From: Methanolinea sp. UBA275
Lineage (GTDB): Archaea > Halobacteriota > Methanomicrobia > Methanomicrobiales > Methanospirillaceae
Assembly: GCA_002506105.1 (NCBI GenBank)
Contig: DAWU01000009.1
Span: 1 to 64,000 of the forward strand
Direction of reading: 5' to 3'
Length of the DNA: 64,000 nucleotides
Shown piece after piece: positions 8,399 through 16,964 of this stretch (position 1 is its first letter; each line of letters begins with the position of its first letter). A program made the translations under genes and the position numbers. The notes under the pieces were generated by a model. The model searched no databases and was not told the DNA's origin. It saw nothing but the letters and a program-made list of their open reading frames with translations.

Positions 8399-9907
8399 AT
8401 GAAAGACCGCAGCCCCATCAATCTGAAAGCCATTGCCCGTGAAGCGATGGAAAAGTACGGATTCGAGCCGGAATTCCCTCCTGCAGTGATGCGGGAAGTC
8501 AACGGGATCAAAGAGACAGCCATCCTTGAAAGGAAGGGGGATGTACGTGACCTGCGACACCTCCTCTGGTCGTCGATTGACAACTTCGACTCGGAAGACC
8601 TGGACCAGGTCGAATACTGCGAGGCCGGGAAGCAGGGCGACATTCTCGTCAGGGTTGCGATCGCAGATGTCGACTTTTTTGTCCCTCTCAATTCGGAGAC
8701 GGATCGCCACGCCGGTCACAATGGAACATCGGTCTACCTTGGTGTCGAGACATTCCCTATGCTCCCCGACCGCCTCTCCAAGGGGATCTCTTCGCTCCTC
8801 CCCGGGCAGGACCGGCGGGTGATGGTGATGGAGTACACCGTGCAGCCTGACGGGGATGTCATCCACGGAGGGATATACCGGGGAATCATAACCAACAAGG
8901 CGAAGCTCATATACGAGGAGGTTGGTGCATGGCTGGAAGGAACCGGTCCCATTCCGCCTACCGTGAGCGCGGTCCCCGGCCTCGAGGAGCAGATCCGCCT
9001 CCAGTACGAGGTGACGCGTCGCCTGAGAGCCCACCGGATGAAGAAGGGAGCGCTTGATCTTGAAACGATCGAGGCCGAACCCGTCATGAAAGGAGGGACC
9101 GTCGACGCGCTTGTGATCCAGGAGCAGAACGCGGCACGGCAGATCATCGAGGAACTGATGGTTGCTGCAAACGGCACGATGGTGCATGTCCTCGGTGAGG
9201 CGAATGTTCCCATGATCCAGAGGATTGTCCGGGTCCCGAAACACTGGGACGGCATCGTCGAGACTGCCGCAGAATACAAATTCAAACTCCCGAAGGAGCC
9301 TGATTCAAAAGCACTCGCAAAATTCCTTGACCGTCGGAGGTCCGCAGACCCCGAGCGGTTCCCTGATCTTTCCCTGACCATCGTGAAACTCATGGGGCCG
9401 GGGGAGTACGTGTCATTCGTCCCGGGCGATACCCCCATCGGGCACTTTGCCCTTGCAGTCATCGATTACACCCATTCCACGGCCCCGAACCGCCGCTACG
9501 TGGATGTGATCAACCAGCGGCTCCTCAAGTCGGTCCTTGACAAAACTCCCGTCCCCTATTCTCCGCGTACCCTCAATGAGCTCGCGGAATGGATGAGCGA
9601 CCGGGAGAAGGCTTCCCAGAAAGCCGAGCGGTTCATGCGAAAGGTCGCGGCAGCAGTCCTTCTCAAAGACAGAATTGGGCAGACGTTCGACGCGATCGTC
9701 ACCGGTGCCCAGGAGAAAGGAACCTACGTGCGGCTCATCGATCCTCCTGCAGAAGGAAGGGTGGTGGAGGGCGAACGGGGGCTGCGTGTCGGCCAGAAGG
9801 TCGTGGTCCGGCTGCTCTCGACAGATCCTCCAAAGGGGTTCGTTGATTTTGCCCTTGAGGGGAAGTCATCACGGAAAGGCCGGAAACTTCATACCTCCTC
9901 TCGCTGA
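8399..9907 (+). CDS. RNB-domain exoribonuclease (RNase II/R family)
   Basis: About 502 residues from the preferred start. The RNB catalytic block is present: DNFDSEDLDQVEY, then VAIADVDFFVP, TSVYLGVETFPMLPDRLS and the late HSTAPNRRYVDVINQRLL. A C-terminal S1-like or beta-barrel region follows (FDAIVTGAQEKGTYVRLIDP). The enzyme family degrades single-stranded RNA 3' to 5' using Mg2+. The pair of aspartates usual in RNase II (MDD) reads LDQ, a form I recall from a separate RNB subgroup. An in-frame ATG at 8285 would add 38 residues. I prefer 8399 because the extra part is poorly protein-like and a TATA-like TTATTTA lies about 35 bases upstream, but this is not settled. The SDR gene follows nine bases later. 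Confidence 0.85.
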   Translation: MKDRSPINLKAIAREAMEKYGFEPEFPPAVMREVNGIKETAILERKGDVRDLRHLLWSSIDNFDSEDLDQVEYCEAGKQGDILVRVAIADVDFFVPLNSETDRHAGHNGTSVYLGVETFPMLPDRLSKGISSLLPGQDRRVMVMEYTVQPDGDVIHGGIYRGIITNKAKLIYEEVGAWLEGTGPIPPTVSAVPGLEEQIRLQYEVTRRLRAHRMKKGALDLETIEAEPVMKGGTVDALVIQEQNAARQIIEELMVAANGTMVHVLGEANVPMIQRIVRVPKHWDGIVETAAEYKFKLPKEPDSKALAKFLDRRRSADPERFPDLSLTIVKLMGPGEYVSFVPGDTPIGHFALAVIDYTHSTAPNRRYVDVINQRLLKSVLDKTPVPYSPRTLNELAEWMSDREKASQKAERFMRKVAAAVLLKDRIGQTFDAIVTGAQEKGTYVRLIDPPAEGRVVEGERGLRVGQKVVVRLLSTDPPKGFVDFALEGKSSRKGRKLHTSSR

Positions 9908-9916
9908 ACACCCCTC

Positions 9917-10744
9917 ATGCCAGATCCGGTCATCCTGGTCACCGGTTCCACCGATGGAATCGGGAAAGCAACGGCACGCGAGCTGGCAGCCCATGGGGCC
10001 GAAGTGATCCTTCACGGGCGGAACCAGGGGAAAGGCCAGGAGGTCATACGTGATCTCAAGCGGCAGGTCTGGAACAGGAAGCTCGACCTCGTGATTGCAG
10101 ACTTCTGCGTCCAGGACCAGGTAAGGCACATGGCGGAGGAGATTGCATCGCGGTATACCCATCTCGACGTCCTCATCAACAATGCGGGGACCTTTGAGAA
10201 GCTCCGGACAACCACTCCCGAGGGGATCGAGACCACGTTCGCCGTCAATTATTGTGCCCCGTTTCTCCTCACTCATGGACTCCTCCCCGTTCTTGGGAAG
10301 AGCGGACATGCCAGGGTCATCAATATCACGTCTGATGCACATCGCGATATCAGGCAGATCGACTGGGAGGATCTCCAGGGAGAGAAAAGGTATGATCCCT
10401 TTAAAGCATACGCCCTCTCAAAATTTGCGAATGTGACCTTCACCCACTCGCTTGCCGGGAAAACCGGAGGAACCGGGATCACCACCACATGCGTTCACCC
10501 GGGTGTCATTGCGACAAAAATGCTCCGGGCGGAGTACCCGGGAATACGCGGGAAGGCTCCTACAGAAGGTGCAAAATTGCCCGTGTACCTTGCCCTCTCT
10601 CCGGATGCCGCCGAATATTCAGCACAGTACTTCGAAGAGAGCATGCATCCATCGCCCTCGTCAGCCTTAAGCCGCGACCGGTTTGTCCAGGAGAAATTAT
10701 GGAGAGTTGCATGCACGCTTACGGGTGTGGATGCCCGCGATTGA
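9917..10744 (+). CDS. Short-chain dehydrogenase/reductase
   Basis: This 275-residue classical SDR of the retinol-dehydrogenase-like type has the cofactor motif TGSTDGIG near residue 10, then HGRNQGKG, suggesting NADP(H). NNAG lies near 89, and the catalytic pair YALSK follows a serine-containing ITSDAH strand. It reduces or oxidises an unknown alcohol/ketone in the cytoplasm. Nine bases separate it from the RNB gene, so they are probably co-transcribed, although no functional link is evident. Confidence 0.88.
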   Translation: MPDPVILVTGSTDGIGKATARELAAHGAEVILHGRNQGKGQEVIRDLKRQVWNRKLDLVIADFCVQDQVRHMAEEIASRYTHLDVLINNAGTFEKLRTTTPEGIETTFAVNYCAPFLLTHGLLPVLGKSGHARVINITSDAHRDIRQIDWEDLQGEKRYDPFKAYALSKFANVTFTHSLAGKTGGTGITTTCVHPGVIATKMLRAEYPGIRGKAPTEGAKLPVYLALSPDAAEYSAQYFEESMHPSPSSALSRDRFVQEKLWRVACTLTGVDARD

Positions 10745-10755
10745 ATCTTGGTGTG

Positions 10756-10767
10756 TGTAACGTTACA
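10756..10767. promoter_or_regulatory. 12-bp perfect palindrome upstream of the PPK2 gene
   Basis: TGTAACGTTACA is a perfect dyad located 12 bases after the SDR stop codon and 141 bases before the PPK2 ATG. It could be an operator, but no TATA box is clearly placed relative to it. Confidence 0.25.
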
Positions 10768-10908
10768 ATCCATAAGAGTACCTTATCGGGGCCATTCCTT
10801 CACAGGGTTGTCGTAAAAGGACACTGTACCGGATCGTATGCAACTGTTTTTCCGGATTCATAATCCCAACATTCATACCCCTGTATTGATGATTTCCTTC
10901 TATCCGCC

Positions 10909-12384
10909 ATGCTTGAGAAGACCGACCTGTCGAAGAGTATCGACGAGGACACGTTCAAAAAGGAGATTGCTCCCCTCTATCCAAGGCTCGGCGTTCTCCA
11001 GAGAGAACTCTGGGACCGGCGTGTTCCCATTATCATTGTCGTAGAGGGGTGGAATGCATCCGGCATCACGATGGTGGTGAGCGAGCTTATACAGTATCTC
11101 GATCCCAGGGGATTCGCGCTTCACTCCATCGGATCGCCGAATGACGATGAGCGTGCCCGGCCGCTTCTCTGGAGGTTCTGGACAAGGACCCCGGCACGCG
11201 GCAGGATGGCACTCTTTGCCCGGAGCTGGTACTCGCGGTCCCTCGCGGAACAGGTATCGGGTATTGACTGGCGATCGCAGATAAGGCGTTCGATTACGGA
11301 CATCAACACCTTTGAGCGGCAGATCTCCGATGACGGGGCGGTGATCATCAAGTTCTTCCTCCATATCAGCAAGGAAGAGCAGAAGAAGCGGTTCTCGGAG
11401 CGGGAGAAGGACGCCCTCACCTCGTGGATGATCACCCAGGGTGACTGGGACTTCCACAGCCACTATGACGATTACCTCCCCATCATAGAGGAGTACCTCG
11501 ATGGCACTGATACACCCCATGCACCATGGACTGTTATCGGGGCCACAGAAGGGTTCTATACGCGCCTCAAGGTCTATTCAGTGATGATCAGGCAGCTCGA
11601 GAAACGGTACCGGGAGTCGAAGAAACGCGGGAGAGAGAAGAAGCACCGTGACATCAGGAAACCGCCAAGGACCCGGGTGGAGCGGGTCGCCGATCCACCG
11701 GAACACTACACCCGGGGGGAGTACGAATCAGCCCTCTCCCGCTCCCAGGACGAGGTCAGGGACATCCAGTACTGGCTTTACAAGCGGAAGATCCCGCTCA
11801 TGATCGTGTACGAGGGATGGGATGCGGCAGGGAAAGGCGGCAACATCATGCGGCTCGTGCACTCCATGAACCCACGGGGCTACGATGTGGTCCCGGTATC
11901 ACGACCGGACCAGACCGAGGCCGATCACCACTACCTCTGGCGATTTTACCGGCGTTTTCCCCCTGCAGGGCATATCACGATCTTTGACAGGAGCTGGTAC
12001 GGGAGGGTTCTCGTCGAGCGGATCGAGGGATACTGCGCCGAACAGGAATGGAAGCGGGCATACCGGGAGATCAACGAGATGGAACAGTCCTACGTGGAGC
12101 AGGGTGGCGGGCTTGTCAAGTTCTGGCTCGAGATCAGCCGCGACGAGCAGCACCGCCGGTTCATGGCCCGGCAGAATGATTCCCTCAAGGAGTGGAAGAT
12201 GACCGACGAGGACTGGAGGAACCGCGGGAAGTGGCGCGAATACGACGAGGCCGTCGACGAGATGCTCGCAAGGACAAGCACCAGTGCAGCGCCATGGACC
12301 GTGATCGAATCGGATGACAAGTACTATGCTCGGCTCAAGGCACTCCGGACCGTCATCGAGTATGGGATACACCTTCTCAGGTGA
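10909..12384 (+). CDS. Two-domain PPK2 (polyphosphate:AMP phosphotransferase-like)
   Basis: This 491-residue protein has two tandem PPK2 domains. The C-terminal one (about 250-490) is canonical: Walker A YEGWDAAGKGGNI, the PTEADHHYLWRF-like lid (here RPDQTEADHHYLWRF) and Walker B FDRSWYGRVLVERIEG. The N-terminal one (about 10-235) keeps the fold but is degenerate: EGWNASGITM in place of Walker A and FARSWYSRSL in place of Walker B. In class II PPK2 enzymes only the C-terminal half is catalytic, and they phosphorylate AMP to ADP from polyphosphate, so that activity is the best guess. It is cytoplasmic. The gene stands alone between a 164-base leader and a 494-base gap. Confidence 0.88.
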   Translation: MLEKTDLSKSIDEDTFKKEIAPLYPRLGVLQRELWDRRVPIIIVVEGWNASGITMVVSELIQYLDPRGFALHSIGSPNDDERARPLLWRFWTRTPARGRMALFARSWYSRSLAEQVSGIDWRSQIRRSITDINTFERQISDDGAVIIKFFLHISKEEQKKRFSEREKDALTSWMITQGDWDFHSHYDDYLPIIEEYLDGTDTPHAPWTVIGATEGFYTRLKVYSVMIRQLEKRYRESKKRGREKKHRDIRKPPRTRVERVADPPEHYTRGEYESALSRSQDEVRDIQYWLYKRKIPLMIVYEGWDAAGKGGNIMRLVHSMNPRGYDVVPVSRPDQTEADHHYLWRFYRRFPPAGHITIFDRSWYGRVLVERIEGYCAEQEWKRAYREINEMEQSYVEQGGGLVKFWLEISRDEQHRRFMARQNDSLKEWKMTDEDWRNRGKWREYDEAVDEMLARTSTSAAPWTVIESDDKYYARLKALRTVIEYGIHLLR

Positions 12385-12878
12385 GTTGCGCAGGGAATGG
12401 ACATGGTGCTACCCCCGCCGGGGAGGTATGGGGTGCAAAAGGGTATCCGGCAGGGATAGCAGCCTCTGTCTTCCTTACCTATAGCTATCCGTATACTGCA
12501 TGGATCGGGATGATCGTGCAGATCAGGACTATGAGTAGGGGGGTGGAATGGAGCATAGTTGCGGCACAGAGCGCTTTTCTGGCGAGAAGGGCCTGTTTTG
12601 CCCTGAGCGCTGCGGCAGCGACCATGTCTCTTCGTCTATTCATCGGTTTCCTCCCGGGATGAAAATCCTTGCATTGGGATCTCCAACCCGGGACAACAGT
12701 TCTTGAACACCATTAAATAAATGGGGCGATACGACAGGTGTATTTCCTGAACCTCTTGGTTCAATGGTCTTCCCGACACGCGGGTGAAGATTTGTGACAA
12801 GAAAAAGGGGGAATTACTGATTGTGTCATCCGGAAGAGGCTATGTAGCCACTATGCCCAAAAATAAGATAATTCAGGC
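12385..12878. other. Intergenic stretch, 494 bases
   Basis: This gap lies between the PPK2 and chagasin-like genes, whose 3' ends converge here. It holds one small minus-strand open frame with a good ribosome site (listed separately). I see no tRNA, no array and no insertion sequence. The AT-rich part at 12710-12880 shows no clear gene. Confidence 0.5.
12485..12643 (-). CDS. Possible 52-residue small membrane protein
   Basis: A GGGAGGAAA ribosome site sits four bases before the ATG at 12643. The predicted protein starts MNRRRDMVAAAALRAKQALL, is strongly basic and alanine-rich in its first half, and ends with a hydrophobic stretch LLIVLICTIIPIHAV that could span the membrane. A single-helix inner-membrane peptide or a signal-anchored peptide would fit. 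There is no recognisable family. The overlapping plus-strand frame lacks a ribosome site. The evidence is the ribosome site and the charge pattern only. Confidence 0.35.
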   Translation of the reverse strand: MNRRRDMVAAAALRAKQALLARKALCAATMLHSTPLLIVLICTIIPIHAVYG

Positions 12879-13376
12879 CTATACGACGTTAACGTTCAGC
12901 AGGTACCTGTCTTCGCTGCCGGTCACGTTCTCCCAGGACCGCATGTAAGTTGCCTTGAACTGCTGCAGGCCTGTTTCTGTTCCTTTCAACAACCAGGAAT
13001 GAGTACCGCCCACTCCAACCGTGCCTGCTCCTGCTGCATCCATCGTATAGGTGTCATTGACGATCATGAGTCCCTTGGTGACTGTGGCATTCCACATGTA
13101 TCCCGTGGTCGGGTTCTCCCGGAGTTCAATCACGAACTCTTTTCCTGCAGTGACAGTGACGGTGGAATTATTCGCGGATTCATTGTAGACCATGGGCTTC
13201 TCCTCCAGCACAGGGGGTACCTGTGTGGTTGTCGGAATAGTGGTGGTTGGCACGGTTGTGGCCGGCGGGGTTGCAGGTGACTGCGTGCACCCGCAAAAAA
13301 GAAGAGATCCTCCCAGGACGATACAGAGGCAGCATGCGATGAGCATCTTCCTTGAACCTTTCATATCGGTACGCAT
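12879..13376 (-). CDS. Chagasin-family (I42) cysteine protease inhibitor, lipoprotein
   Basis: This 165-residue exported protein has a basic start (MRTDMKGSRKM), a hydrophobic core and a cysteine-rich end with the likely lipidation cysteine C30, then a Pro/Thr linker to about 60. The chagasin fold follows with its three inhibitory loops: NPTTGY at 88-93, GVGGTHSW at 121-128 and RSWE near 146 (the usual RPW/RSW loop). Members of this family block papain-like cysteine proteases. Its presence 6 kb from two secreted serpins makes a surface protease-defence set likely (inference). The ATG four codons on is an alternative start; neither has a clear ribosome site. Confidence 0.9.
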   Translation of the reverse strand: MRTDMKGSRKMLIACCLCIVLGGSLLFCGCTQSPATPPATTVPTTTIPTTTQVPPVLEEKPMVYNESANNSTVTVTAGKEFVIELRENPTTGYMWNATVTKGLMIVNDTYTMDAAGAGTVGVGGTHSWLLKGTETGLQQFKATYMRSWENVTGSEDRYLLNVNVV

Positions 13377-13590
13377 ACACTATGCAGGTTCTTCCGTATC
13401 GCTGAAAAACATGCTGATTTCTTCTTATTGGCGGTTAAAAAGTCGCAATTTCTTACCGGTGCAGGTTTACCACACCTCATATATCCGGTGGTGAGGCCAC
13501 CCGTCCGGGGATCTCGCGGATTTCAGGAGGGATAAATAAGGGGCATTCCAGGCAACTTCACTTTGCTGGCAGGGAAGAACATTAATATCG

Positions 13591-13806
13591 ATGATTGTGT
13601 TATTGGAGACTATGTATGATATCGTGACGACGAGGAAGATGGAGAACGGGGTTGCCTGCTACTATGATAAGAGTGGGAAAACCGAGCTCGAGAGCTTCAA
13701 TTTCCAGGAACTGATTGACATGAAGATCAATGCGCTCGATCTCCTGAAAGATTCAGGGAACTATGCAGTCGATCCTGCAGCCCACCGTGTTGTGATGAAA
13801 AAGTAG
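13591..13806 (+). CDS. Small conserved-looking hypothetical protein
   Basis: This is a 71-residue soluble, charged protein (64 residues if it starts at the ATG at 13612, which has GGAG four to seven bases before it). The sequence MYDIVTTRKMENGVACYYDKSGKTELESFNFQELIDM... looks like a real compact alpha/beta protein. I do not recognise the family. It is transcribed alone and is followed by a hairpin terminator. Confidence 0.65.
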   Translation: MIVLLETMYDIVTTRKMENGVACYYDKSGKTELESFNFQELIDMKINALDLLKDSGNYAVDPAAHRVVMKK

Positions 13807-13820
13807 CGATTGGCTATATA

Positions 13821-13842
13821 CCGTCATTCGAAGACGGATTTT
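13821..13842 (+). terminator. Hairpin with T-run after the small hypothetical gene
   Basis: CCGTC (13821-13825) pairs with GACGG (13833-13837) across a seven-base loop and is followed by ATTTTCT, 15 bases after the stop codon. Confidence 0.45.
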
Positions 13843-14041
13843 CTATCCCATCGATAAATATTCTTTCAGGGGGAGAATATCCTCATTCTCTTTCACAACG
13901 CTTCACACCCTGAGCATACCTTCAGGTACCCCGTATGCCGTTGCCTTCTCCATACCCTGTTTTCATCCACTTCACCGGGACCGGGCTTGCGAATTAGGAT
14001 TTGACCTTCGTCAGCCTGACGCTAATCTTGGAATTCCGGTT

Positions 14042-14974
14042 TCAGAACAACCAGTACAGTGAGATGATGTACACGAGATACCCACACACGAGCAAGCCCC
14101 CCCAGATCCTTGTTACCATCCGTCTCCCTGAAAAGAGCGGGAGAATGGCGACGGTGAAGACCAGCAGCAGACCGATGCTTTCCGGATCGGGTGACGAGAT
14201 GGGTATGAAGAGTGCATTCAGTCCAAGGATAAAGAGGAGGTTGAAGATATTACTCCCGAGGATGTTTCCGACCGCAATCCCGGGACTGTTCCGGTATGCA
14301 GCGACGATTGAGGTGGCCAGTTCGGGAAGAGAGGTTCCAATCGCGACCATGGAGAGCCCGATGACGACCGGAGGGATGGAGAAGATCTCCGCGATTTCGA
14401 CCACACCGATGAGCAGCAGGTGTGCCCCGATGATCACAGCCGCGATGCCTGCAATCGTGAAAAGAAGTGGATACCGTGAGTGTTCGGGGGACGACATCTC
14501 CATGATGTTCCCCGTCCTCCACAGCATGACAAGTATTGCCGCAAAGAGGGCAAGCATGACGATGCCTGAAAAGATATCATAGATCCCTCTCCACGCAAGC
14601 AGAATAAAGAAGCCTGTTGCGAGCAGCATCAGGAATATATGCTGCAGGGATCCGCGCTGCCGGGAGTAGATCCCTGCACTTCCCGGCTGGAGGAGAGCGA
14701 ACAGTCCCAGGATAAGCGCGATATTGGCAATATTGCTCCCGATGATATTTCCCATCCCTATCCCGAAATTTCCTCCACTGAATGCCTCCGAGGTGACAAC
14801 AAGTTCAGGGAGCGACGTGCCAAAGGCGACCACGGTCAGACCTATGAATTCAGGGGAGATCCCGAACCGGGACGCGAGCCCACGTGCTCCCTCAACAGTA
14901 ATGTCAGCGCCCTTGAGGAGGAGGACGAGACCAACGGCAAAGAGGAGCAGGGGGATGATCATAGGGCTTTCCAT
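14042..14974 (-). CDS. CaCA-family Na+/Ca2+ (K+-dependent type) antiporter
   Basis: This 310-residue membrane protein has two internally repeated halves, each with the alpha-repeat signature: VVAFGTSLPELVVTSEAFSGGN with GNIIGSNIANIALILG in the first, and MVAIGTSLPELATSIVAA with GNILGSNIFNLLFILG in the second. About ten hydrophobic segments are visible. The family exchanges Ca2+ for Na+ across the cytoplasmic membrane, exporting calcium. No regulatory loop is present between the halves, so it is the short prokaryotic (YrbG-like) type. It is transcribed alone. Confidence 0.93.
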   Translation of the reverse strand: MESPMIIPLLLFAVGLVLLLKGADITVEGARGLASRFGISPEFIGLTVVAFGTSLPELVVTSEAFSGGNFGIGMGNIIGSNIANIALILGLFALLQPGSAGIYSRQRGSLQHIFLMLLATGFFILLAWRGIYDIFSGIVMLALFAAILVMLWRTGNIMEMSSPEHSRYPLLFTIAGIAAVIIGAHLLLIGVVEIAEIFSIPPVVIGLSMVAIGTSLPELATSIVAAYRNSPGIAVGNILGSNIFNLLFILGLNALFIPISSPDPESIGLLLVFTVAILPLFSGRRMVTRIWGGLLVCGYLVYIISLYWLF

Positions 14975-15092
14975 ATCCTGGTTGAGAAAATCCTGTGCTA
15001 CCTTTGGAGTTGAGGGGGTAAATATCCTTCAGGATATTCTAGATGTCTCTGTACTAGTGAAATCATTTCCTCATTTCATGGTCAGTCCACAC

Positions 15093-15114
15093 GTTTCAAT
15101 GAGATCATTGAAAC
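15093..15114. repeat. 10-bp inverted repeat with 2-base centre
   Basis: GTTTCAATGA (15093-15102) and TCATTGAAAC (15105-15114) are perfect inverted copies. The position, 118 bases upstream of the antiporter start, fits an operator better than a hairpin because the loop is only two bases. There is a single copy, with no spacer-repeat pattern. Confidence 0.4.
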
Positions 15115-15266
15115 CTGTTTAGCCAGAAAAAAGCGTCACGGAAAAATATGGGAATGTACCCGCGGACTGGCACGTGGGGATTGGCTCTTTACAGAGTTTC
15201 TGATACGAAGAGTATTCCGGCAGAAATGCGCGTAAATTATGGGATCAGGGAATGAAATAAGTATAG

Positions 15267-15608
15267 ATGGCAGGAATTTCAAAAACCCGAGCCCGTCTTT
15301 TCGGCGTTGCATTTCTCTCCGGTGCCGGATTCCGGCTTGGCATTCCTGGCCTTGCGGATCTGATCGAAGGGATATGGGGTGAGGCTGAACCTGCGTCAAG
15401 GAGTGTTCTTCCCGCAGAGTGGCAGGGAATGATCAGCATTCTCAGTCTTGTTGTGTTCGGTGTGGTTCTATACCTCAACTACAAGGTCTTTTTCAAAGGA
15501 GCGAAGAAGGGGAGGCGGGGGCTCCTGATCGTTGTATGCGGGTTTTTGGCAGGGATTGTGGTGGCAAGTGCATGTCTTTTGGTTTTCATCAACCAGATTT
15601 TTAACTAA
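15267..15608 (+). CDS. Small membrane protein of unknown function
   Basis: This 113-residue protein has hydrophobic segments at about 55-75 (MISILSLVVFGVVLYLNYKVFF) and 86-108 (LLIVVCGFLAGIVVASACLLVF), separated by the basic loop KGAKKGRRG. The N-terminal half is soluble and carries a glycine-rich RLGIPGLADL stretch. I do not recognise a family. It is likely inserted in the cytoplasmic membrane with the basic loop inside. It is followed by a T-rich hairpin. Confidence 0.7.
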   Translation: MAGISKTRARLFGVAFLSGAGFRLGIPGLADLIEGIWGEAEPASRSVLPAEWQGMISILSLVVFGVVLYLNYKVFFKGAKKGRRGLLIVVCGFLAGIVVASACLLVFINQIFN

Positions 15609-15638
15609 AAAAAAATGAAAATCGAAAGTGTACTCGAT

Positions 15639-15665
15639 AATGCGTTTTTCCGTTTTTTTCGCATT
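15639..15665 (+). terminator. T-rich terminator region
   Basis: AATGCG (15639-15644) pairs with CGCATT (15660-15665), and the loop holds T5 and T7 runs. The T runs alone would suffice for archaeal termination. Confidence 0.45.
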
Positions 15666-15836
15666 GTTCACAGGTTCATTCAAATAAATTAGGAGAATGT
15701 TTTGGCCTTTTCCAACAAATCGGTCGGAATATACAAATCCCCCTATTTTCCTCAAACAACCATGGAAAATTGATATATCTATAACCAATATGAATGAAAT
15801 ATTCCAAGGTATTTTCACATCGATTGAGTATCATCC

Positions 15837-16898
15837 ATGACCCGCCATCGCCGCAAGATCCCCATAAGACCCGGGCTCTCCCCGGGAACCCTGACAGTGA
15901 ATGGAGTACATACCAAAGAGCCGGTCCGGATCACGGTGATCGATTATGATGAAAAACACTATTCAGAGAAACGGGTCGAGAACGTCGAGGACTGCTTCCC
16001 ATTCCGTGATACAGACACGGTCACCTGGATCAATATCGACGGGCTTGGAAATACTGAAGTGATCGAACGGATCGGGAAGCACTATCACATCCACCCCTTG
16101 ATCCTCGAGGATATCCTGAACACCGGGCAGCGCCCCAAGATGGAGGACCTGGAGACCTATCTCTACGTGAACCTCACCATGTTGCAGCTCACGGGGCCGG
16201 AGAAGACAATCAAGGGCGAACACATGAGCCTGATCATCGGGTCCAATTTCCTCCTCTCCTTCCAGGAGGATGTGGGCGATGTCTTTGATCCTGTAAGGGA
16301 GCGTATCCGGAAAGAGGGCCGTATCAGGAAGTTCGGTCCGGATTACCTGTCATATGCACTGATCGATGATATCGTGGACAACTACTTCCTCGTGATTGAG
16401 CACCTCGAGGAACAGGTCGAGATCCTTGAAGAGGAGCTCGTAACGAACGCCACCCCCTCGTCGCTCCATAAGATCAACACCCTTAAAAAGAGCATGATCT
16501 TTCTCCGGAAATCCATCTGGCCCCTCCGGGAGGTTATATCAGGCATGGAGCGAACAGAGTCATCCCTTATCAAGGAGAGCACGGAAATCTACCTCCGTGA
16601 TGTCTATGACCATGTCATCCAGGTCATCGACACCCTGGAGACCCTCCGTGATATGGTCTCGGGGATGATCGACATCTACCTCTCCGGGCTCTCGTACAAA
16701 ATGAACGAGATCATGAAGGTCCTCACCCTGATTGCCACCATCTTCATCCCCCTCACCTTCGTTGCGGGAGTATACGGGATGAACTTCAGGTACATGCCCG
16801 AGATTGCGTGGGAATACGGATACTACATGGTATGGGGGATCATGATCACGATGGTGCTGGTAATGATCTACTACTTCAGAAAGAAACAGTGGATCTGA
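15837..16898 (+). CDS. corA: CorA-type Mg2+/Co2+ transporter
   Basis: This 353-residue protein has a long soluble cytoplasmic funnel domain (about 1-290, including FRDTDTVTWINIDGL and HYHIHPLILEDILNTGQRPKMED) and two C-terminal transmembrane helices. The family's invariant GMN motif follows the first helix (VYGMNFRYMPE, about residue 318), and a basic RKKQW tail ends the protein. It forms a pentameric channel for Mg2+, and in some members Co2+ or Ni2+. A TATA-like TTGATATATC lies about 60-70 bases upstream. PrsW follows on the same strand at 66 bases. Confidence 0.95.
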   Translation: MTRHRRKIPIRPGLSPGTLTVNGVHTKEPVRITVIDYDEKHYSEKRVENVEDCFPFRDTDTVTWINIDGLGNTEVIERIGKHYHIHPLILEDILNTGQRPKMEDLETYLYVNLTMLQLTGPEKTIKGEHMSLIIGSNFLLSFQEDVGDVFDPVRERIRKEGRIRKFGPDYLSYALIDDIVDNYFLVIEHLEEQVEILEEELVTNATPSSLHKINTLKKSMIFLRKSIWPLREVISGMERTESSLIKESTEIYLRDVYDHVIQVIDTLETLRDMVSGMIDIYLSGLSYKMNEIMKVLTLIATIFIPLTFVAGVYGMNFRYMPEIAWEYGYYMVWGIMITMVLVMIYYFRKKQWI

Positions 16899-16964
16899 GT
16901 TAGTCATGGCTCAACATATGCCGGTTCCTGAGAATAATGCGGAAATATACAGGGACTCACCGCT

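Noticed and set aside
12381..12662. 93-codon plus-strand frame after the PPK2 gene
   Set aside because: It starts inside the PPK2 stop region, has no ribosome site and has an unlikely composition; the minus-strand small frame is better supported.
15093..15114. GTTTCAAT...ATTGAAAC resembling CRISPR repeat ends
   Set aside because: Single copy, no spacer-repeat periodicity and no cas genes nearby; it is a simple dyad.
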